Program-made: the position numbers and the translations under genes | Shown: positions 27,324 to 35,363 of the stretch, in pieces | How the letters are laid out: each line of letters begins with the position of its first letter | How positions within the stretch are numbered: position 1 is the first letter of the stretch | Notes under the pieces: model-generated | Databases searched by the model: none | The model's input: only the letters and a program-made list of their open reading frames with translations | What the model was told of the DNA's origin: nothing | Source of the DNA: Botrimarina hoheduenensis | GTDB lineage: Bacteria > Planctomycetota > Planctomycetia > Pirellulales > Lacipirellulaceae | Direction: 5' to 3' | Length of the DNA: 64,000 nucleotides | Assembly (NCBI RefSeq): GCF_007859815.1 | Contig: NZ_SJPH01000009.1 | Coordinates: forward strand, 1-64,000

Positions 27324-28466
27324 ATGCTTGCGAGCCTTCGATGGTTGGTCCTTAGTGGGGTCATCGCACACGCGGCCACTGGCGCGCTCGCGTCCGGCGA
27401 CACGCTTCGCGTGTTGATGGTCGGCAACAGCTTCACGCAGGGAAACTCCTCCGCACCCGCCACCTACGCGGACCTGCAGGGGTTCTTCGACGCGTCGCCG
27501 ACGGTCAACGGCGCGGTCATCAACCGCTCCGAAGGCGGCGCCACGCTGCGGAGCCACGCCGAACCCGACGGGGCTACGGTCGCGCTGCTGGTGGCCAACG
27601 CCGGGTTCTACGACGTGATCGTTCTGCAAGAGCGAAGCGATCGGCCGGGCCGCGCGATCAAGTTCGGCGGCGCCCAATTGACGGGACTCGAAGAAGGCGG
27701 CCCGGTCTTGATCGAGGACTACATCCGGGTCCACCAGCCACAAGCCGAAGTCGTGTTGTTCAGCACCTGGGCCCGACACCCGAGTCTCGAGCCCGCTACC
27801 GACGACGACTTGGCGACGTGGTTCAACGACAATCCGGTTGAGATGCAGTTGTTTACGAATCTCGGCTACGAGCACATCCGGTCAAGCAGTCCAGCCGGAG
27901 ACCTCTCCGACATCACGAAAATCGCCCCGGTCGGCGACGCCTGGCGCCGATGGTACGACGCCTACGGCTACTTGGACCTGGCTTCAGCCCTGCACGACAC
28001 CGATGGTTCCCACCAAAACTCGCTCGGGTCTTATCTTGCCGCTGCGGTTCTCTTTGAGTCGATTACCGGAGAACGTGTAACCGGCAGCGGATACCTGGGC
28101 GGGGTCGGCAGCCTCCCCGGCGGGGTCGATCTGGCGTTTCGACTTCAGCAGAACGCCTCGGCGACGGTTAGGCTCGTCGATCTGGCCGGCGACTACAACG
28201 CCGACGGGCACGTCGATGCTGCGGACTACACCGCCTGGCGTGACCACGTGGGCGCTCCGGCGGGCGCGCTGCCTAATGACGCCGATGGCGGTGTCATCGC
28301 GTTGGCCCAATACCGAACGTGGCGAGAGAACTACGGCAGATCGTCCGCGTCGGTAATCGTGTTGGTCCCGGAGCCCTCAACCGCCGGAGCCCTTCTCGTC
28401 CTGCTAGCGGCAATCCTCGGCGGGTGCATCGACTTCGCGGACTTTCGCCCCTGGCTAAGTCGCTGA
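27324..28466 (+). CDS. SGNH-like secreted protein with dockerin-like and PEP-CTERM segments
   Basis: 380 aa. Signal peptide to ~residue 24, then VLMVGNSFTQGN, which matches the Ser-containing block I of SGNH-type hydrolases (GNSxTxG). NEGGATL-like and DGSHQNSLGSYLAA later provide the candidate Asp-His pair. Residues ~288-345 form a dockerin-like calcium repeat (GDYNADGHVDAADYTAWRDH). The PEP-CTERM helix VPEPSTAGALLVLLAAILGG is present, but the expected short Arg-rich end is replaced by CIDFADFRPWLSR, encoded by a dispersed repeat (28422-28470). The sorting signal may therefore be weakened. Confidence 0.8.
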   Translation: MLASLRWLVLSGVIAHAATGALASGDTLRVLMVGNSFTQGNSSAPATYADLQGFFDASPTVNGAVINRSEGGATLRSHAEPDGATVALLVANAGFYDVIVLQERSDRPGRAIKFGGAQLTGLEEGGPVLIEDYIRVHQPQAEVVLFSTWARHPSLEPATDDDLATWFNDNPVEMQLFTNLGYEHIRSSSPAGDLSDITKIAPVGDAWRRWYDAYGYLDLASALHDTDGSHQNSLGSYLAAAVLFESITGERVTGSGYLGGVGSLPGGVDLAFRLQQNASATVRLVDLAGDYNADGHVDAADYTAWRDHVGAPAGALPNDADGGVIALAQYRTWRENYGRSSASVIVLVPEPSTAGALLVLLAAILGGCIDFADFRPWLSR

Positions 28467-28470
28467 GGGT
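28422..28470. repeat. Dispersed 49-bp repeat unit R1
   Basis: The sequence runs from TGCATCGACTTCGCGGAC to GGCTAAGTCGCTGAGG. It is matched with changes at 33665-33713 and at 50946-52018, where it is split by an IS630 element. It supplies the last codons of the SGNH-like gene. Confidence 0.6.
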
Positions 28471-28796
28471 GCCTCATCCGCGGCGCCGAATGGTAAGGCC
28501 GAACCTGCCGAGGTCGTCCGCACCGACCTCAGTTCCTGGGGAGTCGGGCGCGGTCGATCAGACGCACGTGCTGGTTAGGAACGATCCCGTGCCGTGATCG
28601 ACCTTTCTGAGCTGAACTGCCGGAAGAAAGCCTGCTTAGAGGCTGGGGCAGGGAGTTAATTGCCACAGGCGCTGCGGCGACGAGCGAAGAGACTCAAGGC
28701 CGGCGAAGTGGCTGCAATAGGGCTGCATTTCGGACAGCCTTCAACTTTTGATTGCTCCCCAACACGTTGTTCGGCAGCGATTATTGCCGAAAAACA
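28471..28796. other. Intergenic region, no supported gene
   Basis: Continues with degenerate units (CTGCCGAGGTCGTCCGCACC). An open frame that starts here and runs through the tmRNA remnant translates tRNA-like DNA (GGGGNRTPV) and is not a gene in its N-terminal half. Confidence 0.45.
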
Positions 28797-28830
28797 TCGA
28801 AGGACGCGGGTTGCAACCCGCGTCCTTCGA
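28797..28830 (-). terminator. Perfect 34-bp palindrome, terminator behind the tmRNA end
   Basis: TCGAAGGACGCGGGTTG is followed at once by its exact complement, ending at 28830. On the minus strand the hairpin is followed by TGTTTTTC. It lies ~45 bases past the 3' end of the tmRNA fragment in the tmRNA's direction, so it is most simply the original terminator of that RNA gene. It could also serve in the other direction. Confidence 0.65.
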
Positions 28831-28872
28831 ATCGCTAAATTGTTACAGGTAAACAGTTTAGGGCAAACGAAA

Positions 28873-28900
28873 AGTGGAGGCGGCGGGAATCGAACCCCGG
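28873..28900 (-). other. tmRNA (ssrA) 3'-end fragment, likely attachment site
   Basis: On the minus strand the sequence GGTTCGATTCCCGCCGCC followed by TCCA is the T-arm and acceptor end of a tmRNA. The 5' half of a tmRNA is not found within the next 400 bases, so this is only the 3' end left by integration of an element. Its own terminator remains at 28797-28830. The matching piece in repeat copy A starts at 121 but lacks the final acceptor bases. Confidence 0.6.
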
Positions 28901-29164
28901 TTTCTCTCGACGCAAGTGGCTTGAGCGACAACGACTTAGAGCGATGCCCGTTGTGCGCGGCTGCACTATGGCTGCACTCGCAGGTCGCCGATAAGCAGGA
29001 ATTGGCACGCATCGGCACACTTCTAAGGGCTTGGCCGACGCTCACTGAAGCGTGCAAACAAGAACTCGAACGAAGAATCGGCGATACGTAGTAGCGTTCG
29101 CGAACTCTCCAGTAGACCGGTCAGGAATCTCGTTGCAGCGGAGCGGTTTGTAGGAACAGAAGAA

Positions 29165-29192
29165 AAGAGCCGCCCGTTGCCAGGCGGCTCTT
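29165..29192 (-). terminator. Terminator hairpin, repeat copy B
   Basis: Minus-strand AAGAGCCGCC, short loop, GGGCGGCTCTT followed by TTCTTCTG. Same as 413-440 with a changed loop. It ends the small gene at 29208. Confidence 0.72.
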
Positions 29193-29207
29193 GAGGAGTA
29201 GGCGGGG

Positions 29208-29480
29208 CTAGGGTTTGCTCGCCAGGTAGTCGGCTTCTTCGAGCTCGCGGACCTTGTCGTAGGCCAGGCCGTAGAGCCGTGCCGCTTGGATCAGCTGGGT
29301 CCCACTCAGAGAGGTGGTCTCGTGGTAGTTCCCGGCGTCGTCCTTGTAGCTTCGCTGGACCGGCGAGGTCGAGTAGAAGCCGCGGCCGTTCTCGCTCTCG
29401 TTCTTCCAGATGGCGATCTGCAAGAGGCCGTCCTTGAGGCGGGCGACAGGTTCGTTGGTAGTTGTAGTTTGGTTCGTCAT
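29208..29480 (-). CDS. Small conserved accessory protein of integrative elements (90 aa), second copy
   Basis: Differs from the product of 456-728 at only a few residues near the N-terminus and one in the middle (SPVQ for SAVQ). Start 29480 has AAGGAGA upstream. Preservation of sequence, ribosome-binding site and terminator in two separated copies argues that it is a real, expressed gene. It sits at the junction with the tmRNA end, a place typical for the first cargo gene of an integrated element. Function unknown. Confidence 0.75.
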   Translation of the reverse strand: MTNQTTTTNEPVARLKDGLLQIAIWKNESENGRGFYSTSPVQRSYKDDAGNYHETTSLSGTQLIQAARLYGLAYDKVRELEEADYLASKP

Positions 29481-29680
29481 GGTCTTTCTCCTTTCATGCT
29501 AGTTGACCTACGCAGCCGATTTGTCCACCGCAAAGCGGGCGTGTCCAACGTCTGCCCGGAGGGACCACCAAAGAATCTCTAGCGCAGCGGCTGTAGAGAT
29601 TGTTTTTGGCGTTTGACTCGACCGCTGCGGGGGGCAGGATAGCGCTAGTCAATCTGACTTGAAAGCGAAAAGAGCGACGG

Positions 29681-29911
29681 GACCAACTGCGGCCAAGAAC
29701 CGTTCGGCAGAATCAGAAGTTCGCAAATCGCCAGCTCGAAGACTCAGAGCCGGGCGACTGACTTCCACCCGCCAATACCGGTGGAGTTGCGAAGGCAGAG
29801 ATGTCGGTACCTAGTCGCAATCGTGTGGGCCGCGGCCAACTCGCAGCGGTGTATCGGCTCGGGCAAGACCTTCGCGAACGCTCTGGTTGTGAAGTTGCTG
29901 AGGCTGGTCCA
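29681..29911. other. Intergenic region left of the IS4-type element
   Basis: Degenerate repeat-like units (CAACTCGCAGCGGTGTATCGG, also near 19370). It ends with TGGTCCA, the left copy of the IS target duplication. No gene seen. Confidence 0.4.
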
Positions 29912-31459
29912 ACGAATGGCACGTAGTTGGCCGCAAGTCGTTGTTATGAATTGACCTACGAAGAAGGGCCTCGCTCGCCTAGATGGGAGTTGTCAGACAA
30001 CCCATCCAAGGCAAGGAGGCCCCGCGATGCGAAGTGTTACCGACGGACGCTGTCGTAGCCAGATCAGCTTTCTGCGCCGGCAGTTCTTGCAGGACGAGGG
30101 CTTACCGTTTGGCGACGTGCTGAGCGCGAAGACGTTATCAACCGCACTCGCCACGATCGAGGGCGGTTGGGTCGATCGGATCTACACACCGCTGACGACG
30201 CTGTGGGTCTTCCTCGGCCAGGTGCTCAGCGCCGATCACTCGTGCCGAGCGGCTGTAGCGAGGTTGATCGCTCACCGGGTTGCCGGTGGCGAGAGCCGTT
30301 GCTCCGCTGAGACCGGCGCGTACTGCCAAGCTCGCAAGCGATTGCCGGAGGCGTTCTTCGCCGAAGCGGTCCGCGAGACAGGGCGATCGCTCGACGCCCA
30401 GGCCAAGAAAGAGTGGCTCTGGAAGGGACGCCGGGTCCGGATGTTCGATGGATCGACCGTCACCATGCCCGACACGGCGGCCAACCAAGCCGAGTACCCG
30501 CAGACGATCCAGTCGAAGCCGGGCGCCGGCTTCCCGATCGCTCGGCTGGGCGTGATCTCGTCGCTGTGCACGGGCGCCGTGCTGAACCTGGGCTTCTGCC
30601 CGTACGCCGGCAAAGGGACCGGGGAGGTCACGCTGCTTCAGCGTCTGTGGGGCGTGCTCGCCGAGGGCGATGTCTTATTGACCGACTGCAAGCTGGGGAC
30701 TTGGAAGGAGATCCTCACGCTGAAGCGGCGGGGGATTGACTTCGTGAGCCGCATGAACCGAGCCCACCGCAGCGCGGACTTCCGACTTGGGCAGCGGCTC
30801 GGGAAGGAAGATCACATCGTCCAATGGTCGAAGCCCAGCTCGATCCGAACCATCGACTGGCCGACTTATCACGCACTGCCCGACTGGCTGACGGTCCGCG
30901 AGGCGCGGGTTCGCATCACAACGCCCGGCTTCCGGACGAAGGAGATCATCGTCGTCACGACGCTGCTCGACCCGAAACAGTACCCGAAGGAAGACTTGGC
31001 CGAGTTGTACCGGGCGCGTTGGAACCAAGAGCTCGACCTGCGGTCGATCAAGACGACGATGCAGATGGATGTCTTGCGATGCAAGACGCCCGAGCTGGTC
31101 CGTAAGGAAGCTTGGACCCATCTGTTGGCCTACAACCTGATCCGCACCGTCATGGCGCAGGCCGCCGCGAAGCACGGCGTGCTGCCTCGGACCCTCAGCT
31201 TCAAGGGAGCGATACAAACGCTCGAAGCCTTCCAGCCGTTGATCGCGCAGATCGGGCCACGCAACCGTTCTCGCCGCAGTCACTTCTACCAAGAGCTGAT
31301 CGACGCCATCGCCACCCACCGGGTCGCCGACCGACCCGATCGCTTCGAGCCCCGACGGAAGAAAAAGCGAAAGGCGCCCTACGATCTGCTCATGAAATCT
31401 CGAGCAGAAACCAAACTCGATATCCTCAAAGGGGTTAGCAAGAACTAAGTGCCATTCGG
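29912..31459 (+). mobile_element. IS4-family insertion sequence (1.55 kb, apparently intact)
   Basis: Terminal inverted repeats CGAATGGCACGTAGTT (from 29913) and the complement of ACTAAGTGCCATTCG (to 31458) enclose one full-length transposase. TGGTCCA occurs directly at both ends (29905-29911 and 31460-31466), a 7-bp or slightly longer target duplication. It inserted next to the integron attC site. Confidence 0.85.
30027..31448 (+). CDS. IS4-family transposase
   Basis: 473 aa DDE transposase. GSTVTMPDTAANQAEYPQ contains the first catalytic Asp region (MFDGSTVTMPDT). GDVLLTDCKLGTWKEI carries the second Asp. YRARWNQELDLRSIKTTMQMD is the IS4 YREK signature with the catalytic Glu. No frameshift or stop is seen, and the ends and target repeat are intact, so the element may still be mobile. 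Start ATG 30027 follows AGGAGGCCCC. Confidence 0.93.
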   Translation: MRSVTDGRCRSQISFLRRQFLQDEGLPFGDVLSAKTLSTALATIEGGWVDRIYTPLTTLWVFLGQVLSADHSCRAAVARLIAHRVAGGESRCSAETGAYCQARKRLPEAFFAEAVRETGRSLDAQAKKEWLWKGRRVRMFDGSTVTMPDTAANQAEYPQTIQSKPGAGFPIARLGVISSLCTGAVLNLGFCPYAGKGTGEVTLLQRLWGVLAEGDVLLTDCKLGTWKEILTLKRRGIDFVSRMNRAHRSADFRLGQRLGKEDHIVQWSKPSSIRTIDWPTYHALPDWLTVREARVRITTPGFRTKEIIVVTTLLDPKQYPKEDLAELYRARWNQELDLRSIKTTMQMDVLRCKTPELVRKEAWTHLLAYNLIRTVMAQAAAKHGVLPRTLSFKGAIQTLEAFQPLIAQIGPRNRSRRSHFYQELIDAIATHRVADRPDRFEPRRKKKRKAPYDLLMKSRAETKLDILKGVSKN

Positions 31460-31529
31460 TGGTCCAGCCTCGGCGCGAAAGGAGTTGCCCGGACTGCCCG
31501 AGGTATCCTCATCAAAGAGAGACCGCTGC

Positions 31530-31637
31530 GCATAACGTAAAAGGCTCAGTTGCCGGCCGCCCGCGGAGAGCAGGTTCCAAACCGACAACAACATCATAAC
31601 GCGGGCGCAGCCGGTCAACTGCAGCCGGTGGTTAGCC
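31530..31637 (-). other. attC recombination site of an integron cassette
   Basis: Read on the minus strand: R'' core GGCTAAC (31637-31631), an arm GCAGTTGACCGGCTGCGCC, a ~55-base variable centre, the complementary arm GGGCGGCCGGCAACTGAGC and an R' core GTTATGC (31536-31530). The two arms pair over ~20 bases with small bulges, the folded single-strand form that IntI uses. The total of 108 bp is within the normal attC range. The cassette gene's stop codon TAA lies inside R''. The first cassette bases at 32341-32335 are GTTAGCC, the exact complement of R'', as required for one circular cassette. Confidence 0.85.
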
Positions 31638-32306
31638 ACCTTCTCTATCATTTTTTGGCTCTTCATCTACAACCTCGACGCCACTTACTTTCTGCTGGTC
31701 AACAAGGTCAATAAATGTCTGTTGACGCTCGTCAACCCATTGAATAAGTCGTCGCTCTTCGGCATCAGCACGCACTGATTCATTCCGCAATCGTACGAAT
31801 CGCCGCGCATTGTCGATTCTCAATGCATCGTTCCGCAGCTCACGTTCTTCGTTTTCCGAGTTGAGTTGGCGGCGGCGCTCTCGAAACTCCAATAGATAGA
31901 TTAGGAAATCCTTGACGTGGCCGATGATTTCGCCGAATCCGGCAAAGTCTTTCAGGCCAGGAGAGGCGTACGATACACGGCGTACCTCCAATACTTCGCC
32001 AGGAAGTACGAACCCGGTTAAACGGTTTAGTTCAGCAGGATCGAGGGGGAGGCTTTGAAATGGTGAGTACGCAAACGGAAAAAGAAGAGGTAAGGGTGGG
32101 TAACGTTTTGATTTCCGACGTCGCCACGGAACCATATCGCGATAGTGAAAATAAAAATCTTCGAGGTCACGTTCATCTTCGGCGCTGATTTCGAGTAAAA
32201 GGCGAAGGTTGTAGAGGTCACGCATATGAGCAAAAGAGCGCGCCATCTCATCTGCTGACCAGCGTCCGGCGATGTGGCAACGAAGTATGCGAATGGTTTC
32301 GTCCAT
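31632..32306 (-). CDS. Integron cassette protein of unknown function
   Basis: 224 aa, the only gene of the cassette 31536-32340. No family recognised. Residues ~1-60 are charged and helical. A middle motif VLPGEVLEVRRVSYASPGLKDFAGFGEII is followed by a short hydrophobic helix GHVKDFLIYLLEF. Residues ~140-215 form a strongly charged coiled-coil-like helix (RRRQLNSENEERELRNDALR). There is no signal peptide. The DNA is clearly AT-richer than the flanking genes, in keeping with a separate origin. Its stop sits in the attC R'' core. Cassette proteins of this type are often accessory or defence-related, but nothing here proves it. Confidence 0.75.
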   Translation of the reverse strand: MDETIRILRCHIAGRWSADEMARSFAHMRDLYNLRLLLEISAEDERDLEDFYFHYRDMVPWRRRKSKRYPPLPLLFPFAYSPFQSLPLDPAELNRLTGFVLPGEVLEVRRVSYASPGLKDFAGFGEIIGHVKDFLIYLLEFRERRRQLNSENEERELRNDALRIDNARRFVRLRNESVRADAEERRLIQWVDERQQTFIDLVDQQKVSGVEVVDEEPKNDREGG

Positions 32307-32334
32307 TATCGAGGTACCCCGTGAATGTATAGGT

Positions 32335-32396
32335 GGCTAACTTAGTTATAGGTTGATCAGTGTATCACCTGTAGGCAGCAAGGTTGTCAACCTAAC
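32335..32396 (-). other. Probable attI region and attI-cassette junction
   Basis: Between the intI stop and the cassette gene. On the minus strand the simple core GTTAGCC (32341-32335) marks the junction. A second core-like GTTAGGT (32396-32390) runs into the palindrome GGTTGACAACC, a candidate integrase-binding repeat. Position downstream of intI rather than beside its start defines the inverted integron class. Confidence 0.65.
32359..32390 (-). promoter_or_regulatory. Possible cassette promoter
   Basis: A perfect TTGACA (32390-32385) points toward the cassette. The best -10 match, TACACT (32364-32359), is 20 bases away, which is long, so this is only a candidate. TATAAC occurs further on without a -35. 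Confidence 0.3.
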
Positions 32397-32483
32397 GCGC
32401 CGTACGCCGATCCTTGTAAGTGGTTGCCTGTTCTTTGGTTGCGTCTAAATCGCGATTGTCACGGCGTGATAGGATGTTTCCGT

Positions 32484-33524
32484 CTATCGCTCCACTGGCC
32501 CGTGAGCCAGGCCGTCTGCCGGGCTGCGGACACCGCGGCCGCCTCGATTGAGGACATGCGTATAGATCATGGTCGTGCGAACGTCCTTGTGGCCCAGCAG
32601 TTCTTGCACCGTCCGGATGTCGTAGCCGTCGGCAAGCAGGTGGGTGGCAAACGAATGGCGGAACGTGTGGCTCGTGACTCGCTTCGTGAGACCTGCCTGC
32701 CTCACCGCGGTCTTCAGCGACCGCGAAAACAACGATTCGTCGATGTGATGCCGGCCCTGCTCACCGGTCTTGGCGTTTCGCCAACGGCGTTCCTGTGGGA
32801 ACACGAACTGCCAGCACCACTCGCGGTTGGCGGTGGGGTACTTGCGGGCTAGCGCGTGGGGCAGGTCCACGCTGCCGTAACCATCGGCTACGTCTTGCTG
32901 GTGGATCGCTCTGACTCGCTGCAGGTGTTCCGTCAGGGGGGGCACGATTGCTCGCGGCATCGTGGTGATGCGGTCCTTGTCCCCTTTCCCCTCACGAACA
33001 GTCACCTCACCACGCTCGAAGCACAAATCCTTGACCCGCAGACGGAGTGCTTCGAGCAGACGCAGCCCGCCCCCATAGAGCAGCATGGCGACCAGCCACC
33101 TGTCGCCAGCCAAATGTGGCATCACTCGCGAGACTTCGTCGACCGTCAAAACAACGGGCAATCGCTTGGGCCGCCGGGCACGCACAACGCCCTCGATGCG
33201 GTCGAGCGGCTGCTGCAGGACATGCTCGTAGAGAAAGAGAATCGCCGAGAGCGCCTGATTCTGCGTAGACGCAGCAACATGCTCTTTGACAGCCAGGTGA
33301 GTCAGGAAACGGTTGACCTCGTCTTCGGCTAGTTCGCGGGGATGGAGCCTATCGTGAAAGTCGATGTATCTGCGGACCCAGTGGACGTACGCTTCCTTCG
33401 TTCGCCGGCTGTAGTGCCGAACGCGAAGCACTTCGACCATGTGGTCATGGAGCCGGGGCGTCGGCTTGTCGGTGAACAAACCAAGCGGTGAGCGGCGTTG
33501 CTGCGACGAGTTGGGCACGACCAA
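32484..33524 (-). CDS. intI: Integron integrase IntI (inverted-integron type)
   Basis: 346-aa tyrosine recombinase. The catalytic set is complete: R155 ([12 protein letters not shown]), K in GKGDKDR (~180-183), H286-x-x-R289 (HTFRHSF), H312 (LLGHKD) and Y321 (TMIYTHV). Residues ~222-265 contain the extra patch that separates IntI from XerC/D ([21 protein letters not shown]...). The N-terminal SAM-like domain is typical ([19 protein letters not shown]). IntI joins attI and folded attC to insert or remove cassettes. Transcription runs toward attI and the cassette, opposite to clinical integrons but as reported for some planctomycetes and spirochaetes. The gene looks functional. Confidence 0.95.
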   Translation of the reverse strand: MVVPNSSQQRRSPLGLFTDKPTPRLHDHMVEVLRVRHYSRRTKEAYVHWVRRYIDFHDRLHPRELAEDEVNRFLTHLAVKEHVAASTQNQALSAILFLYEHVLQQPLDRIEGVVRARRPKRLPVVLTVDEVSRVMPHLAGDRWLVAMLLYGGGLRLLEALRLRVKDLCFERGEVTVREGKGDKDRITTMPRAIVPPLTEHLQRVRAIHQQDVADGYGSVDLPHALARKYPTANREWCWQFVFPQERRWRNAKTGEQGRHHIDESLFSRSLKTAVRQAGLTKRVTSHTFRHSFATHLLADGYDIRTVQELLGHKDVRTTMIYTHVLNRGGRGVRSPADGLAHGPVER

Positions 33525-33888
33525 GTTCCCTCAGAACTCCACATAGCACCAAATATTAGAGCCGAGGGGTGTGGCGAAATCAAACAATTGTCGTCGAGGT
33601 GAAGAATAGGCCAGGCGACGAGGTATCAAGACCGACGCTTCTTTCGCGATTTAGTTGCAGCGGGCGGTTGCATCGACTTCGCGGACTTGTACCTCCGGCC
33701 AACTCGCTGAGGTGCCCCGGCCCGGCGACGACCTCCGTCGCTATAGCGGACGGCCAATCGACTGGGGTTGGTCCGCTCAAAAAGACCTACGGCGGACTTG
33801 AGTTGACATGCGATCGGTCTGCTAGGGGCGTTTACGAGCACGCGACTCCGTACTCGCTAGAAAATTGCTACCGGTCCGCTACCCGAAC
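33525..33888. other. Intergenic region with dispersed repeat, no gene
   Basis: Upstream of intI. It should hold the intI promoter, though none is clear. It contains repeat unit R2 and inverted fragments such as GGCGGACTTGAG. No cassette or attC is visible on this side of intI. Confidence 0.45.
33665..33713. repeat. Dispersed 49-bp repeat unit R2
   Basis: GGTTGCATCGACTTCGCGGA, ~10 variable bases, then CCGGCCAACTCGCTGAGGTG. Counterparts are R1 at 28422 and the IS-split unit at 50946-52018. Confidence 0.6.
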
Positions 33889-34839
33889 CTAAACGACGTC
33901 TGCTTTGCCCCGCCCCGCGAGACCCAGCTGGCTCAGCATCGGCCCCATGGTTAGCCCGCCGACGAGGATCGAGAAGGCCACAACGACATAGGTCATAGTT
34001 AGGACGAGTTCGCCGACATTGTCGTACTGCGATTGTTGGGCGTGGATCTCTTCTTTGAGCGATAACGCGAGTGCCACACTGATCCCGCCGCGCAAGCCGC
34101 CCCAGGTCATGACCTTGATGGTATGCGGGGTGAATTCTCGGACGGTCGCCTTCCTCAAGGCGATCACCACCGCGCCGACGGACAGAAATCGCGCCAGCAG
34201 CACCGCGGGGATCGCCAGAGCCCCGGCCAGCAGATAGTGCTCCTCGAACGACAGCACCAAGACTTCTAGCCCGATCAGCACGAACAACACCGCGTTCAGC
34301 AGCTCGTCCACCAACTCCCAGAACGTGTCGAGGTGCTCGCGCGTTTTGTCGGACATCGCCAGCGTTCGGCCATGGTTACCCAGGATCAGCCCGGCGACCA
34401 CCATCGCCAACGGCCCGGACAGGTGCAGCTTCGTCGCTAAGGCGTACCCGCCGGTCACTACCGCCAGCGAGAGCAGGATCTCCGTCGCGTAGTGATCGAT
34501 CGATCGCAACAAGGAAAAGGCGAGCAGCCCCAATACGAATCCCAACGCAATCCCCCCGCCGGCTTCCAGGGCGAAGAGCTTGGCGACGTCGAACGCTCCC
34601 GTCTGGTTCCCTACCATGCCTTCTTGGACTTCGTGGGGGTGTTCGCCTTCGAGTCGTACCGCTTCGGTTGGCTGGACAAGCGGGACGGCGGAGGGACCGG
34701 CATCCGCGCTGGACCGAACGCCGGAATCTCTTTGGATCGGTTCAACGACGCCACTTACCTCGGCCTTGTCCTTGATGTCTCCGTGCGGCTCCCCGTGCCC
34801 GCCCAACCCCGCGATGCTTAGTAGCGCAATAAACACCAC
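33889..34839 (-). pseudogene. 5'-truncated Na+/H+ antiporter (CPA1/NhaP type)
   Basis: The C-terminal ~240 residues are a good CPA1 exchanger: LALSLAVVTGGYALATKLHLSGPLAMVVAGL-type helices, FWELVDELLNAVLFVLIGLEVL and MTWGGLRGGISVALALSL. Family members have ~400 or more residues. Here homology starts only at the ND-motif helix, in the altered form CPGDFFEDGVGVVVF just upstream of the first ATG, and a stop codon lies shortly before that. The first ~150 residues, including several ion-path helices, are missing, so the product cannot be a working antiporter. An Asp/Gly/Glu-rich loop (~residues 15-75) replaces a normal short loop. Confidence 0.75.
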
Positions 34840-34926
34840 GACGCCGACGCCATCCTCGAAAAAGTCGCCCGGGCAAAGGCTAACCTCGATAAGATCACGG
34901 AATAGCGACGCGGTACACTAGTACGT

Positions 34927-35304
34927 GTGGTTCTGGATACCTACGACAACAGTGGGAACTCTAAGTTTCTAGAAGAGAGGCACCTCCCGGAAAGAGTACT
35001 TCAGAGTGCCGTCCCAGGACGCGATCCTGAAGTTGAAAGACGCTTTAGGCTCGTGGTGGAACGGCGATACAAGATTGCCAAAGGCGTAAAGCCAGCATCT
35101 ATAAGGACCATTGCAGGCGACTGTGGGATCGCAGAAAGCTCGTTTAGGACGAGTGTTGAGGGTCCGCTGAAGCGATTCCTGAAAGACCTGCAAGAGGCAG
35201 TAGATGGGGGGAAATCTAAACGTGCAGTCGCTGCTGAACGGGAACTCACAAGTGAGGGCCTGTCGGTTGCTCTGAGCGATTTTAGTCGAAAGCAGATGGA
35301 GTGA
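34927..35304 (+). CDS. Hypothetical protein with possible helix-turn-helix
   Basis: 125 aa from a GTG start. RRYKIAKGVKPASIRTIAGDCGIAESSFRTSVEGPLKRFLKDL looks like a helix-turn-helix segment, and the ends are charged helices. AT-richer than most neighbours. No partner gene: it is flanked by a broken antiporter and IS debris, so it may itself be a cargo remnant. No family recognised. Confidence 0.45.
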   Translation: MVLDTYDNSGNSKFLEERHLPERVLQSAVPGRDPEVERRFRLVVERRYKIAKGVKPASIRTIAGDCGIAESSFRTSVEGPLKRFLKDLQEAVDGGKSKRAVAAERELTSEGLSVALSDFSRKQME

Positions 35305-35363
35305 TGTTATTGACTGTTGCATCGCGAATGAGCCGTTCCCATCGGTAGCGTTGCAATGGGTCC

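Larger units (their letters stand above)
28881..29680. repeat. Direct repeat copy B (tmRNA 3' fragment plus small gene)
   Basis: Second copy of the 121-929 repeat, same orientation, 28.76 kb away. Colinear throughout: tmRNA-like start, non-coding part, terminator hairpin (29165-29192), small gene (29208-29480) and its upstream region with the AATCTCT/AGAGATT inverted repeat (29574-29601). Unlike copy A, it keeps the complete tmRNA acceptor end and terminator on its left. It probably marks the true junction of an integrated element. Confidence 0.8.

Noticed and set aside
28660..29091. A 143-aa open frame on the plus strand containing GGGGNRTPV
   Set aside because: It translates the complement of a tmRNA 3' end, a known source of false proteins. 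Its C-terminal part resembles tails seen after such sites but has no start of its own.
28873..29250. A complete tmRNA gene on the minus strand
   Set aside because: Only the 3' acceptor/T-arm end is present. No matching 5' GGGG start or tag-coding part was found within ~400 bases.
29681..31529. Further gene cassettes beyond the attC
   Set aside because: The DNA after R' is repeat debris and an IS4 element, with no second attC core pair.
33525..33888. Integron cassettes upstream of intI, in the classical orientation
   Set aside because: No attC-like core pairs or cassette-sized frames occur there; the attC lies on the other side of intI.
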